A stretch of DNA of 64,000 nt from Lacinutrix algicola (GCF_001418085.1 NZ_LIQH01000039.1:62001-126000), one strand, 5' to 3'; shown: positions 8,478-16,319, counted from the stretch's first letter. Notes: generated by a model from the letters alone, not told the origin. Translations and numbers: made by a program.

Positions 8478-9242
8478 ATGGAGAAAAGGGAAAGTAAAGA
8501 AGACAGAGTAACCCAAATAAATAAAGTAGTAGAAAATTACTTTAATACAAATACAAAAAAGGATTGGATTCCAGTAAAAGATATTATGCCAGCTTTAATT
8601 GAAGCAGGTGTTTTTGCAAAAGATAATAAAAAAGGCTTACCACTTAGAAAAGTACTAAGAGCTTTAGATAAAGAAAATAAACTAGATGCAATACCATCTG
8701 TTCATGCACAAAGAATAGAAACTGCTGTGTATTGGTATTTAGTAAGAGAAGGTGCTGAGTTTACCGAAAATGAAGCTATAGTTAAGGTCTCTAAAAAAGA
8801 CAGATCTAAAGAATTAAGAGAAAACAGCGATGAATATTACATTTTAGATCTTTGCGACGAGTTGCTTAAAGAGAAGGCCTCACGTAAACACACTTTTGCA
8901 GGTTTGTTAGGAGACATGCACAAAAAAGGAAAAACAAGAACAAAATTACCTTTAGCAGCTTTTTATGAAACAGCAAATTTAGCTATAGAGTTTACCGAAA
9001 AGCAGAACAAAACTAAAGAATATTTAGAAAAACTTGATGTAATGACAGTAAGTGGTATTACTCGAGGAGAACAGATTCTTAAATACAACAAAAGACGAAA
9101 AGATTTCCTTGAAAAAAAGGATATCAATTTAATTGAAATTGATTATTCTTTATTCGAATGCGATGATAAAAAGAATTTAAGTCGTGAAAAAGATAAAGAT
9201 GTAAGACTTCTTAAAAGTATATTGAAGCAGTATATCAAATAG
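8478..9242 (+). CDS. Hypothetical protein with possible restriction-endonuclease-like C-terminal domain
   Basis: 254 residues. The first 90 residues look like a helical, winged-helix-type region ([34 protein letters not shown]). The C-terminal 120 residues contain [20 protein letters not shown], then [20 protein letters not shown] and a terminal [11 protein letters not shown] strand. That order (strand with acidic residue, ExxEKQ, then a helix with RR and a last beta strand) is like PD-(D/E)xK or DUF559-type nucleases, which I recall having an Asp where this protein has Ala in LAAF. If so, it may be inactive or use another residue. This is an inference from pattern only. It stands alone, ended by a good terminator at 9287. 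Confidence 0.6.
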   Translation: MEKRESKEDRVTQINKVVENYFNTNTKKDWIPVKDIMPALIEAGVFAKDNKKGLPLRKVLRALDKENKLDAIPSVHAQRIETAVYWYLVREGAEFTENEAIVKVSKKDRSKELRENSDEYYILDLCDELLKEKASRKHTFAGLLGDMHKKGKTRTKLPLAAFYETANLAIEFTEKQNKTKEYLEKLDVMTVSGITRGEQILKYNKRRKDFLEKKDINLIEIDYSLFECDDKKNLSREKDKDVRLLKSILKQYIK

Positions 9243-9286
9243 TATTCAGTTGAAATACTAAAAGAAAAACTCATTTTTAAATTAAG

Positions 9287-9314
9287 AAAAAACTACTCGA
9301 AAGGGTGGTTTTTT
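9287..9314 (+). terminator. Rho-independent terminator after the 8478 gene
   Basis: AAAAAACTACTC and GGGTGGTTTTTT pair (with G-U pairs) around a GAAA-type loop, followed by Ts. It sits 45 bases after the stop codon. Confidence 0.75.
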
Positions 9315-9330
9315 CATTTTTAATAATATA

Positions 9331-9513
9331 TTAATTAGGTAAATTTCTAAGGAAAATATTTTTTACTGCTTTGTAAAAAAAGACATTGTTATAGCTATTA
9401 GATCCAGAAGATCGTATTCTTTTAATTTTTTCTATGGCTTTTAAAACTTTAAAAACAAGAACAATTAACACTATACAAATAATTGCTAGTATAAAGAATA
9501 AGTTCTTATCCAT
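9331..9513 (-). CDS. Small single-pass membrane protein, 60 aa
   Basis: Not recognised. Residues 4-25 (LFFILAIICIVLIVLVFKVL) form one strong transmembrane helix, followed by a basic tail (KAIEKIKRIRSSG), so the tail should be cytoplasmic. Its start overlaps the end of the 9506-9766 frame by 8 bases, the usual arrangement for translational coupling, which supports both being real. Small size and lack of a known family keep confidence moderate. Confidence 0.5.
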   Translation of the reverse strand: MDKNLFFILAIICIVLIVLVFKVLKAIEKIKRIRSSGSNSYNNVFFYKAVKNIFLRNLPN

Positions 9514-9766
9514 GATTAGTGGTGTTTTTATTCTGTTCTATTTTTGTATAATTTAAAATGTCTTTTTCCATAGTTTCCCAAAGCGTATTTACATTTATAA
9601 AATTGTTTGTACCATTTAAAGACTTAGACAACGTAAAGATGTATTGTTTAATGTAAGCCTCCTTTTGTTCATCGGCTACAAATGTTTTTCCATCTACAAT
9701 TATAAAAGCAATTAAGGTTCTAATAATTTTTGTGAGCTCAGTTTTGTTTATGTTTTTGTCTAACAT
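9506..9766 (-). CDS. Small hypothetical protein, 86 aa
   Basis: Not recognised. It is a mostly helical soluble protein with no signal peptide; ELTKIIRTLIAFIIVDGKTFVADEQKEAYIKQYI suggests two amphipathic helices. It overlaps the downstream membrane protein gene by 8 bases and is probably its operon partner. It is transcribed away from the META-domain lipoprotein gene across a 310-base region that contains inverted repeats. Confidence 0.5.
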   Translation of the reverse strand: MLDKNINKTELTKIIRTLIAFIIVDGKTFVADEQKEAYIKQYIFTLSKSLNGTNNFINVNTLWETMEKDILNYTKIEQNKNTTNHG

Positions 9767-10042
9767 TAAATGATTGCTTTTAGGTAAAAGCTAAATTTAC
9801 TTTATTTAAAAAGGAGTAATTTTTTTGAAACCGTAAAAACAAAGCTTTACGATTAAATGTAAATAAACACGATAAAATGATTAAATATGTTTTATGTAAG
9901 CAACGTAATTTCTACGGTTTCTCACTAAAACAAGAATTTATATAAATCTTAAATATTAATATAGCTATACTTTATAGTTTTTTGATTGGCTATATAATAA
10001 GTAAAAGTAAATTTGTAGATATAAGTAAATAAAAATAGTATT
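9767..10042. other. Divergent intergenic region with inverted repeats and a promoter
   Basis: No gene is seen here. GAAACCGTA (9827-9835) and TACGGTTTC (9913-9921) form a perfect 9-bp inverted repeat 77 bases apart. Inside the left arm CGTAAA (9832-9837) and TTTACG (9845-9850) form a local hairpin. A promoter for the lipoprotein gene lies at 9986-10015. Confidence 0.5.
9986..10015 (+). promoter_or_regulatory. Promoter of the META-domain lipoprotein gene
   Basis: TTGG at 9986-9989 and TAAATTTG at 10008-10015 are separated by 18 bases, matching the Bacteroidota TTG / TAnnTTTG promoter. Transcription should start near 10022, leaving a short leader of about 18 bases if translation begins at the ATT codon at 10040. 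Confidence 0.6.
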
Positions 10043-10489
10043 ATAAAAACAAGAATAACATTATTAGCAATAATTATGATATCTATAATGAGTTGTAATT
10101 CTGAAAAAAAGACAAATTCTGAAGTAATAAGTGATACTATAACCGAAAAATATTGGAAACTAAAATCCTTAAACAGTAGAGAAATTAATATGGTAGAAAA
10201 TCAAACATGCGAAACTTTTTTCATTTTAAAATCTAAAGATAATAGACTAAAAGGATTTGCTGGATGTAATACTTTTGGAGGTACATTTATTTTAGAGAAA
10301 AGAAATACTATTCGTTTTACAAATGTATTATCAACACTTATGGCATGTCCAGATATTACTATAAACGAAACTGAATTTTTAAAAAATTTTAACTTAACAG
10401 GTAATTACACCATAAAAGATGATGTTTTATCTTTAAGTATTGGAAAAAGAGCTCCTTTAGCTGTTTTCGAAGTTGTTTATACTAATTAA
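10040..10489 (+). CDS. META-domain (HslJ-like) lipoprotein, probably non-ATG start
   Basis: The first ATG (10076) gives MISIMSCNSEKK, a signal peptide too short to work. Reading in frame upstream to the ATT at 10040 or ATA at 10043 gives (M)IKTRITLLAIIMISIMSC: a basic end, a hydrophobic core and a lipobox MSC. I therefore place the start at ATT 10040, or ATA 10043, which would be a rare initiation codon. The mature part has the META/HslJ features: WKLKSLNSREI, GFAGCNTFGGTF and LMACPD, whose two Cys are conserved. The family is linked to stress and antibiotic resistance phenotypes but has no clear activity. A mutated start codon or a sequence error is the alternative. Confidence 0.75.
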   Translation: MIKTRITLLAIIMISIMSCNSEKKTNSEVISDTITEKYWKLKSLNSREINMVENQTCETFFILKSKDNRLKGFAGCNTFGGTFILEKRNTIRFTNVLSTLMACPDITINETEFLKNFNLTGNYTIKDDVLSLSIGKRAPLAVFEVVYTN

Positions 10490-10536
10490 TCTGTCTTTCA
10501 ATACAATTGTAATATTAACTTAGAAATAGTAATTTA

Positions 10537-11625
10537 ATGAACAGAACAGAGCAAGCATTAAAAGAGCGTATTAAAGAGCTTACTTGTCTATACGAAGTAT
10601 CTTCAATCATTGTAAATGCAAATGAAGAACTTATAGAAGATACGCTTAAGGCTATTGCTTTCAGTATAAAAAAAGGATTCCAATTTCCTGCTGAAACTGA
10701 AGTTGATATTATTACAGAAGCCTTTTGTATCTCTACAGATAAACGAGAAGGAAGTATAATTGCGATTAGTTCGGAAATAATTCTTTTTAATGAAGTTAAA
10801 GGGCAACTAATTGCAAATTTAGAAACCAGTAAGTTTAAAATTGAAGATTTTTTAGACGAAGAACAATTACTTCTTGATAATATTGCCATGAAAATTGGAA
10901 ACCTGTTGGAGCGGTTAGAAATTCAGAAAAATGAAACCTCCTTAAAGAGGCAAATGGAAAGAGCCGATAGATTAGGGATTTTGGGAGAAATTACCGCAGG
11001 TATTGCTCATGAACTCAACACACCTTTAGCTAATATTTTAGGCTTTGCCGAATTATTAAAAGAAGATTTAACGACTAATAATAAGCAAACTAATGATGTA
11101 GATAAAATTATTAAAAATGCAATTTTTTCTAGAGAAGTAGTTAAAAAGTTAATGTTTTTTGCTTGCGAAATGCCTCAAGAAATGAAACGTGTAAATATTG
11201 TTCCTAATGTTAAAAATGCTATTAATTTATTAGATGCAACCTTTAGAAAAGAGCAGGTAAAATATATTGTAAAAATAGAAGAAGAGGAGATGTGGCTTAA
11301 AGCAGATCCAATACAATTAACTCAAATAATTTTTAATCTATTAATAAACGCTATTTATTTTTCGCCAGTAAATGGGTTGGTAACAATAGAAGTTAAAGCA
11401 TTAAAAAATGAGATTGTTCTTAAAATAATTGATGAAGGAAAAGGTTTATCAACAGACGATCAAAATAAAATTTTTCAACCATTTTTTTCAACTAAACCTA
11501 TTGGTGATGGTTCTGGTCTTGGTTTAAGTGTGGTGCATGGTATTGTATCATCACATAAAGGAACAATAACAGCTAAAAACAATAAAAATAAAGGTGCTAT
11601 TTTTACAGTAACACTTCCTAAATAA
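10537..11625 (+). CDS. Soluble sensor histidine kinase
   Basis: 362 residues, no membrane segment. Residues 1-125 form a sensory region starting with a helix (LKERIKELTCLYEVSSII), GAF-like in pattern. A short coiled coil leads to the HisKA domain with His158 in AGIAHELNTPLANILGFAELL. The ATPase domain has the N box NLLINAIYFSP, G1 DEGKG and G2 GDGSGLGLSVVHG. It lies 9 bases before the sigma-54 activator and surely phosphorylates it. The signal is intracellular and unknown. A nitrogen, redox or envelope-stress cue is possible given the downstream glutamate dehydrogenase, but this is inference. Confidence 0.93.
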   Translation: MNRTEQALKERIKELTCLYEVSSIIVNANEELIEDTLKAIAFSIKKGFQFPAETEVDIITEAFCISTDKREGSIIAISSEIILFNEVKGQLIANLETSKFKIEDFLDEEQLLLDNIAMKIGNLLERLEIQKNETSLKRQMERADRLGILGEITAGIAHELNTPLANILGFAELLKEDLTTNNKQTNDVDKIIKNAIFSREVVKKLMFFACEMPQEMKRVNIVPNVKNAINLLDATFRKEQVKYIVKIEEEEMWLKADPIQLTQIIFNLLINAIYFSPVNGLVTIEVKALKNEIVLKIIDEGKGLSTDDQNKIFQPFFSTKPIGDGSGLGLSVVHGIVSSHKGTITAKNNKNKGAIFTVTLPK

Positions 11626-11634
11626 TATATAGTT

Positions 11635-12963
11635 ATGCAGTTACGTAAAGAAAATATACTTATTGTAGACGACGATGTAAACATTCTAGAATTGTTGCAA
11701 CGCCATTTGCAATCATGGAATTATCATGTTTTTAAAGCTATCTCTGTTAAAGAAGCCGTTACTATTTTAAGAGATACTAGCATAAATTTGTTAATCACAG
11801 ATTTAAAAATGCCCGAAGTAGATGGGTCTGAGCTTATAAAATTTGTGTCAGAACATTACCCGAAATTACCAAAACTAGTAGTTACTGGTTATCCTTCGGT
11901 TCAAGATTCTTTAGTAGCTATTAAATCTGGAGTGGTAGATTATTTAACAAAACCATTTACAAAATCTGAATTAAAATCGGCTTTAGATAGGTCTTTAAAT
12001 TCTTCAGAAGAAAAAGAAATAGAATCTAAAAAAATACTTGTAGATAAAAATAAATCTTACGGAGAAATTATAGGTAATTCTGAAAAAATAAATAATGTTA
12101 TTCAGGTTATAGAACGTGTAAAAAATAATAAGGCTACTATTTTTATTAAAGGAGAAAGTGGTACCGGAAAAGAGTTGGTTGCAAGAGCAATTCATTACCA
12201 AGGTAAATTTTCTAGAGCGCCATTTATTGCTGTAAATTGCGGTGCAATTCCAGAAAATCTTTTGGAAGCCGAGTTGTTTGGTTATTTAAAAGGCGCATTT
12301 ACAGGAGCCGAAACCAATAGAGAAGGTCTTTTTCAAGCAGCAAATGGAGGTACTATTTTTTTAGACGAAATTGGTAACGCATCTTTAACTGTGCAATCGC
12401 GTTTATTACGTGTATTGCAAGAGAAGGAAGTTGTTAAAGTTGGAGCTACAAAGGCTGAAAAAATAGATGTACGTATAGTTGCTGCCACAAATAGTAACTT
12501 AAGAGAAATGATAACAAAACAAACTTTTAGAGAAGATTTGTTTTATAGACTTACAGTTGTAGAAATTGAAATTGCACCTTTAAGAGAACGAAAAGACGAT
12601 ATTACTTTGTTGGTAGATAAGTTTCTATTTAAATATGGAGTAGAGTACAAGGATAAATATATTCAAATTACTCCAGAAGCGCTAACCGTTTTAGAACGTT
12701 ACAATTGGCCTGGAAACATTAGAGAATTGGAAAATGTTATCCAACGTGCTGTAATTATGTGCGATAAAGTTATTGATGTAGAGCATTTGCCAGAACATTT
12801 AAAATATGCTTTAAATTTTAGAGAAGGTGATTTACTACCACTAAAAACCATAGAAAAACAATACATTGAAAAAGTATTACGAGCAACAGGCAACAATAAA
12901 ACTAAAGCTGCCGAAATTCTAGGAATAGACCGCAAAACTATTCGTCAAAAACTTTTAGACTAA
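11635..12963 (+). CDS. Sigma-54-dependent response regulator (NtrC family)
   Basis: 442 residues in three parts: receiver with phospho-acceptor Asp56 (LLITDLKMPEVDG), AAA+ domain with Walker A GESGTGKE at 173-180 and the sigma-54-contacting loop GAFTGA at 220-225, and a Fis-type HTH at the end (NNKTKAAEILGIDRKTIRQ). It remodels sigma-54 polymerase at -24/-12 promoters. The kinase gene is directly upstream. The sigma-54 promoter at 13097 lies 134 bases past its stop, so the neighbouring operon is its most likely target. Confidence 0.96.
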   Translation: MQLRKENILIVDDDVNILELLQRHLQSWNYHVFKAISVKEAVTILRDTSINLLITDLKMPEVDGSELIKFVSEHYPKLPKLVVTGYPSVQDSLVAIKSGVVDYLTKPFTKSELKSALDRSLNSSEEKEIESKKILVDKNKSYGEIIGNSEKINNVIQVIERVKNNKATIFIKGESGTGKELVARAIHYQGKFSRAPFIAVNCGAIPENLLEAELFGYLKGAFTGAETNREGLFQAANGGTIFLDEIGNASLTVQSRLLRVLQEKEVVKVGATKAEKIDVRIVAATNSNLREMITKQTFREDLFYRLTVVEIEIAPLRERKDDITLLVDKFLFKYGVEYKDKYIQITPEALTVLERYNWPGNIRELENVIQRAVIMCDKVIDVEHLPEHLKYALNFREGDLLPLKTIEKQYIEKVLRATGNNKTKAAEILGIDRKTIRQKLLD

Positions 12964-13043
12964 CCTTTTTGGTGGTACATTTTTACTCGGTTGGGTAATT
13001 TGTTCCCATATCAATAATTCATATTTATTTCATCTTATTATTA

Positions 13044-13075
13044 GAAGGCCTTTGTTTATAAGGGCTTCTGTATTT
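13044..13075 (+). terminator. Stem-loop between the activator gene and the sigma-54 promoter
   Basis: GAAGGCCTT (13044-13052) pairs with AAGGGCTTC (13060-13068) with one mismatch, followed by a T-rich stretch. It would end the kinase-activator transcript before the next promoter. Confidence 0.55.
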
Positions 13076-13096
13076 TGCTGCTTTTTTTTTAATGTT

Positions 13097-13113
13097 TTGG
13101 CACACGCATTGCT
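13097..13113 (+). promoter_or_regulatory. Sigma-54 (-24/-12) promoter
   Basis: TTGGCAC-N5-TTGCT is a perfect match to the sigma-54 consensus TGGCAC-N5-TTGCW, with GG at 13099-13100 and GC at 13111-13112, correctly spaced. Transcription should start near 13124, 26 bases before the 54-aa gene. It sits just behind a gene for a sigma-54 activator. Confidence 0.9.
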
Positions 13114-13149
13114 TTTTGGTGTATATATAACATTAAAAAAGTTTTTAAT

Positions 13150-13314
13150 ATGAATCACTTTAATATTTGCCCGAGTTGTAAACATAGCAATTCATGTGCA
13201 TTAACAACACAAAAAGAGAAAGTCTGGTCGTGTAGTGAGTTTGATGAATTTAGGCCGCACGAAGCTATTATGGATAATGTAAAGCAACCAAAACGCGAAC
13301 TAGAATTAGTTTAA
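13150..13314 (+). CDS. Small four-cysteine protein, 54 aa
   Basis: ATG at 13150 opens 54 codons that begin MNHFNICPSCKHSNSCALTT. Cys7, Cys10, Cys16 and Cys28 (CPSC, NSC, WSCSEF) make a compact set that could bind zinc or an Fe-S cluster. The rest is charged and polar, ending in PKRELELV. It is the first gene behind the sigma-54 promoter. I do not know a characterised family; similar tiny cysteine proteins occur in Flavobacteriaceae as I recall. A redox or metal-sensing role in the operon is inference. Confidence 0.7.
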   Translation: MNHFNICPSCKHSNSCALTTQKEKVWSCSEFDEFRPHEAIMDNVKQPKRELELV

Positions 13315-13331
13315 TATTAATAATTAAAATT

Positions 13332-13469
13332 ATGATTTTCGACACATTAATTTCGGCATTTACAACTCGAAATACAATAGATAAAAACGAGAGCAGCAGA
13401 GTTTCAAGAAAAAAATATATTATAGATAAGTATAACGAGAGATCAATTACAAATAGATATTTCAAATAA
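13332..13469 (+). CDS. Small basic hypothetical protein, 45 aa
   Basis: Short frame MIFDTLISAFTTRN... ending in RSITNRYFK. It lies 17 bases after the four-cysteine gene and 22 bases before glutamate dehydrogenase, in the same direction, which is the main support for it. The sequence is hydrophilic and basic with no recognised motif. It could be a chance frame within the sigma-54 leader. Confidence 0.45.
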   Translation: MIFDTLISAFTTRNTIDKNESSRVSRKKYIIDKYNERSITNRYFK

Positions 13470-13491
13470 GAATTAAAAAAAATCATTTATA

Positions 13492-14796
13492 ATGACAATA
13501 GCAACAGCGAATATAAAAAAAGCAACTAAAAAAGTACCAGTAAGAGGTATGATGGATAATGTAATGGAGCAGTTTAATAGTGCTGCAGACCATATTAACC
13601 TTCATCCAAATATTAGAAAAATTTTAAGTATTACTAATAACGAAATCCTTGTCAACTTTCCAGTAAAAATGGATAATGGAGATGTAGAGGTTTTTACAGG
13701 ATATAGAGTACAACATAATAATGCATTAGGACCATATAAAGGAGGTTTACGCTACCATCCAACTGTAGATATTGATGCTGCTAGAGCATTAGCAATGTGG
13801 ATGACATGGAAAACATCGTTAGCAGGTTTACCATATGGTGGAGGAAAAGGAGGAATTAAAATTGATCCTTCAAAGTACTCTCAATCCGAATTAGAACGTA
13901 TTACAAGACGTTTTACATTTGCTTTAGCAGATAATATTGGGCCAGAACACGATATTCCAGCACCAGATGTTAATACAAGTAGCCAAACTATGGCTTGGAT
14001 TGCAGACACTTACATGAGTACGCGTCCACCTGCAGAGCGTACAGCAAATCAACATGTTGTTACAGGTAAACCAGATGGAAGTGGAGGATTAGAAGGTAGA
14101 GATAGAGCAACAGGATATGGTGTGTATTTATCAATAAAATTTTGGGCAGAAAAAAACGAAACAAACTTAAAAGGAAAAACATTTATTGTTCAAGGTTTTG
14201 GTAATGTTGGTTATTGGGCGTCTCACTTTTTAGAAAGAGATGGTGCAATTTTAGTAGGTGTTCAAGATGCTTTTGGAAGTGTTGAAAACCAAAAAGGAAT
14301 TAAAGTAGAAGATCTTTTTAATTACAGCCGTATTAACGATGGTAGCATTGTAAATTTTCCAGACACGAAAACTGTAGATAAAAACAAGTTTTTTACTTTA
14401 GATTGTGATATCTGTATTCCTGCGGCATTAGGAAACCAAATTACTAAAGAAAATGCATCTAAAATAAAGGCAAAACTTATTGCTGAAGGTGCTAACGGGC
14501 CAACAAATGTAGAAGGAGAAAAAATTCTTCTAGAAAGAGGTGTTTCAATTATTCCAGATATTTTATGTAATTCTGGTGGTGTTGTTGGTAGTTATTTTGA
14601 ATGGCTACAAAACCGAAATGGAGAAATTTGGCAACTAGATGAAGTTATGGCTAAACTAGATAAAAAGATGAAAGAATCTTTTAATAAGGTTTTCGATTAC
14701 TCAAAAAATGAAGGTGTAGATATGCGTACAGCTGCATTTTGTATAGCAATACAACGTATTGAAAAGGCATATATACAAAGAGGAATTTTTCCTTGA
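13492..14796 (+). CDS. gdhA: Glutamate dehydrogenase (Glu/Leu/Phe/Val dehydrogenase family)
   Basis: 434 residues. The catalytic-lysine segment PYGGGKGGIK is at residues 114-123, with Lys119 and Lys123 in the active site. The Rossmann part holds GFGNVGYWASHFLERDG near residue 237. It interconverts glutamate with 2-oxoglutarate and ammonium in the cytoplasm. The 420-440 length with this N-terminal extension fits the hexameric bacterial type; NAD versus NADP preference cannot be read with certainty. It is preceded by the two small genes and the sigma-54 promoter, so its expression may respond to the kinase-activator pair, fitting nitrogen control. Confidence 0.95.
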   Translation: MTIATANIKKATKKVPVRGMMDNVMEQFNSAADHINLHPNIRKILSITNNEILVNFPVKMDNGDVEVFTGYRVQHNNALGPYKGGLRYHPTVDIDAARALAMWMTWKTSLAGLPYGGGKGGIKIDPSKYSQSELERITRRFTFALADNIGPEHDIPAPDVNTSSQTMAWIADTYMSTRPPAERTANQHVVTGKPDGSGGLEGRDRATGYGVYLSIKFWAEKNETNLKGKTFIVQGFGNVGYWASHFLERDGAILVGVQDAFGSVENQKGIKVEDLFNYSRINDGSIVNFPDTKTVDKNKFFTLDCDICIPAALGNQITKENASKIKAKLIAEGANGPTNVEGEKILLERGVSIIPDILCNSGGVVGSYFEWLQNRNGEIWQLDEVMAKLDKKMKESFNKVFDYSKNEGVDMRTAAFCIAIQRIEKAYIQRGIFP

Positions 14797-14821
14797 TTTA
14801 TTAAAATTTAAGAAAGATATT

Positions 14822-15241
14822 ATGAAGTATGGAAGTTTAATTTTAGAAAAAAAGGAGTATGTATATTTAAAACGCATACTTAATATTTCGGGTTATGCAG
14901 ATGATCACGAAGTGCAAAAGTCTTTATTTAAATTATCCGAAGAACTAAAAACGGCAACTATTGTAGATGAAGAGGAAGTGCCTAAAGATGTAGTTAGGTT
15001 TAATAGTATTGTAACCGTAAAGTCGGATAAAGGTTGGGAAAGAATGTTAGAAATAGTTATCCCGCAAGATAAAAACTTATCGTTAAATAAAATATCTGTT
15101 TTAGCGCCTATGGGAGCAGCTCTTTTAGGCTATTCTAAAGAAGATGTTGTGGATTGGGATTTTCCAGGTGGAAAGCAAAAACTTGAGATTGTCGACGTTA
15201 AAAGAGAGGATACACTAAAGGGATTATATATAGTTATTTAA
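14822..15241 (+). CDS. Rnk/GreA-GreB C-terminal family protein
   Basis: 139 residues. I chose ATG 14822 over an earlier in-frame start at 14759, which lies inside the end of gdhA. The C-terminal half shows the FKBP-like GreA/GreB domain: FNSIVTVKSDKGWERMLEIVIPQD, then SVLAPMGAALLGYSKEDVVDWDFPGG, the conserved 'P.G.ALLG...GD'-type motif. The N-terminal part is short, as in Rnk, and lacks the long coiled coil of GreA, so it probably binds RNA polymerase without transcript cleavage. It is 25 bases after gdhA, likely in one operon. Confidence 0.85.
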   Translation: MKYGSLILEKKEYVYLKRILNISGYADDHEVQKSLFKLSEELKTATIVDEEEVPKDVVRFNSIVTVKSDKGWERMLEIVIPQDKNLSLNKISVLAPMGAALLGYSKEDVVDWDFPGGKQKLEIVDVKREDTLKGLYIVI

Positions 15242-15252
15242 AACTTAATATT

Positions 15253-15672
15253 ATGAAAACAGAAAATTTAGAAATATTCAATCACGATACTAATGTAGAT
15301 GTTACACATAAAGTAAATACTATGGAGCTTGATAATTGGATAAATCATTTAAAATACATTAATAAAGAACTATCAAACCTTATTAATGTTTGTAAAAATG
15401 AACTTAATGATAAGTTAGATGATAATAGTGTTATAGTGAGATTCGAAAAAAAACAAGTTGAAAATGAAATACTTTTTAATGCTCTTAACAAGTACTCAAA
15501 TTCTAGATTAAATATCGTGGAATGTGAAGACACAGAATGCGATATGGTGTATATAACAGAGCACGAAAGTTATAGAAGAAGCTACTTATATCATTTAGAT
15601 AAGTATAGAAGGCTTAAAGATGAGTTTTTTAGTAAAGTACAAGGGAGGTTTACATTTGTAAAGTCTAACTAA
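15253..15672 (+). CDS. Hypothetical helical protein, first of a paralogous pair
   Basis: 139 residues, soluble, mostly helical with likely coiled-coil stretches (MELDNWINHLKYINKELSNL, then ESYRRSYLYHLDKYRRLKDEFFSKVQ). Its pattern matches the next gene: an N-terminal E-L-x-x-W-x-N-x-L motif, a mid-protein E-N/M-x-L-F/C-x-x-L, and a C-terminal H-x-x-Y-R-x-x-Y-x-x-H-x-x-x-F. It lies 11 bases after the Rnk-like gene. No family name is known to me. Confidence 0.7.
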   Translation: MKTENLEIFNHDTNVDVTHKVNTMELDNWINHLKYINKELSNLINVCKNELNDKLDDNSVIVRFEKKQVENEILFNALNKYSNSRLNIVECEDTECDMVYITEHESYRRSYLYHLDKYRRLKDEFFSKVQGRFTFVKSN

Positions 15673-15692
15673 ATTATAATAATAACATAAAC

Positions 15693-16076
15693 TTGATAAC
15701 ATTACATAAAATAGATTTGCATAGAAGACTATGTATTAAAAAAGATTTAAACGAGGTGTGTTCTTGGCATAACGCTTTAGAGGCTTTTAATACAGAACTA
15801 GACCACTTAAGTGTTATAGAAAAGCAATTAATAAAAAATGCTTCGGTATCTAGTACAATTCTTGCAATGCGTAGAAAAAATGTAATGCTAATGGCAAGTT
15901 TATGTAAATATGAGCAAGAGCTTAATAGAGAACTTGAGTATGGTACTACTGAATATGATTTAAATAGACTAAAAGTCCATGAACAAAGGAGAGATAGCTA
16001 TGTATTAGTAATAGAGAGATTTAATATTTTCAAAAACCAGTATTACACCTTGCTTAAAAAATTTAGAAGAGACTAA
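15693..16076 (+). CDS. Hypothetical helical protein, second of a paralogous pair, TTG start
   Basis: 127 residues with a TTG start at 15693; no ATG exists nearby upstream before a stop. The sequence aligns loosely with the 15253 protein: SWHNALEAFNTELDHL against NWINHLKYINKELSNL, and HEQRRDSYVLVIERFNIFKNQYY against HESYRRSYLYHLDKYRRLKDEFF. Tandem duplication is likely. It is the last gene before a strong terminator at 16111, so the sigma-54 unit probably runs 13150-16076. Function unknown. Confidence 0.65.
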   Translation: MITLHKIDLHRRLCIKKDLNEVCSWHNALEAFNTELDHLSVIEKQLIKNASVSSTILAMRRKNVMLMASLCKYEQELNRELEYGTTEYDLNRLKVHEQRRDSYVLVIERFNIFKNQYYTLLKKFRRD

Positions 16077-16110
16077 TTGTAAACTTTCCTTATTTTTAAT
16101 AATGGATTAA

Positions 16111-16147
16111 AAGATGTTAGATTAATATAATCTAGCATCTTTTTTTA
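16111..16147 (+). terminator. Rho-independent terminator ending the glutamate dehydrogenase operon
   Basis: AGATGTTAGATTA (16112-16124) pairs with TAATCTAGCATCT (16128-16140) with one G-U pair, followed by seven Ts. It lies 36 bases after the second paralog. Confidence 0.85.
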
Positions 16148-16319
16148 TTTGTCATTATCTGGGTAATTTAAATTGATATTATTTTTTAGAATTGTAGCTT
16201 TTTGCATCTCTAATAGTAATTTGTGACTCGTCGATAAGCAGATTCTATTAAATTTACTCAATTTTTAATTTATAAAAAGTGTTAGAAGATTAATTACGTA
16301 AAAACAGGGATTTAAGTTT

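Noticed and set aside
10515-10889. 124-aa minus-strand frame over the histidine kinase gene
   Set aside because: Shadow of the kinase; low-complexity Ser/Ile/Leu composition and no upstream signal.
13268-13486. 72-aa minus-strand frame over the small genes before gdhA
   Set aside because: Hydrophobic shadow (FLETLLLSFLS) of lysine-rich DNA; the plus-strand small genes fit the operon better.
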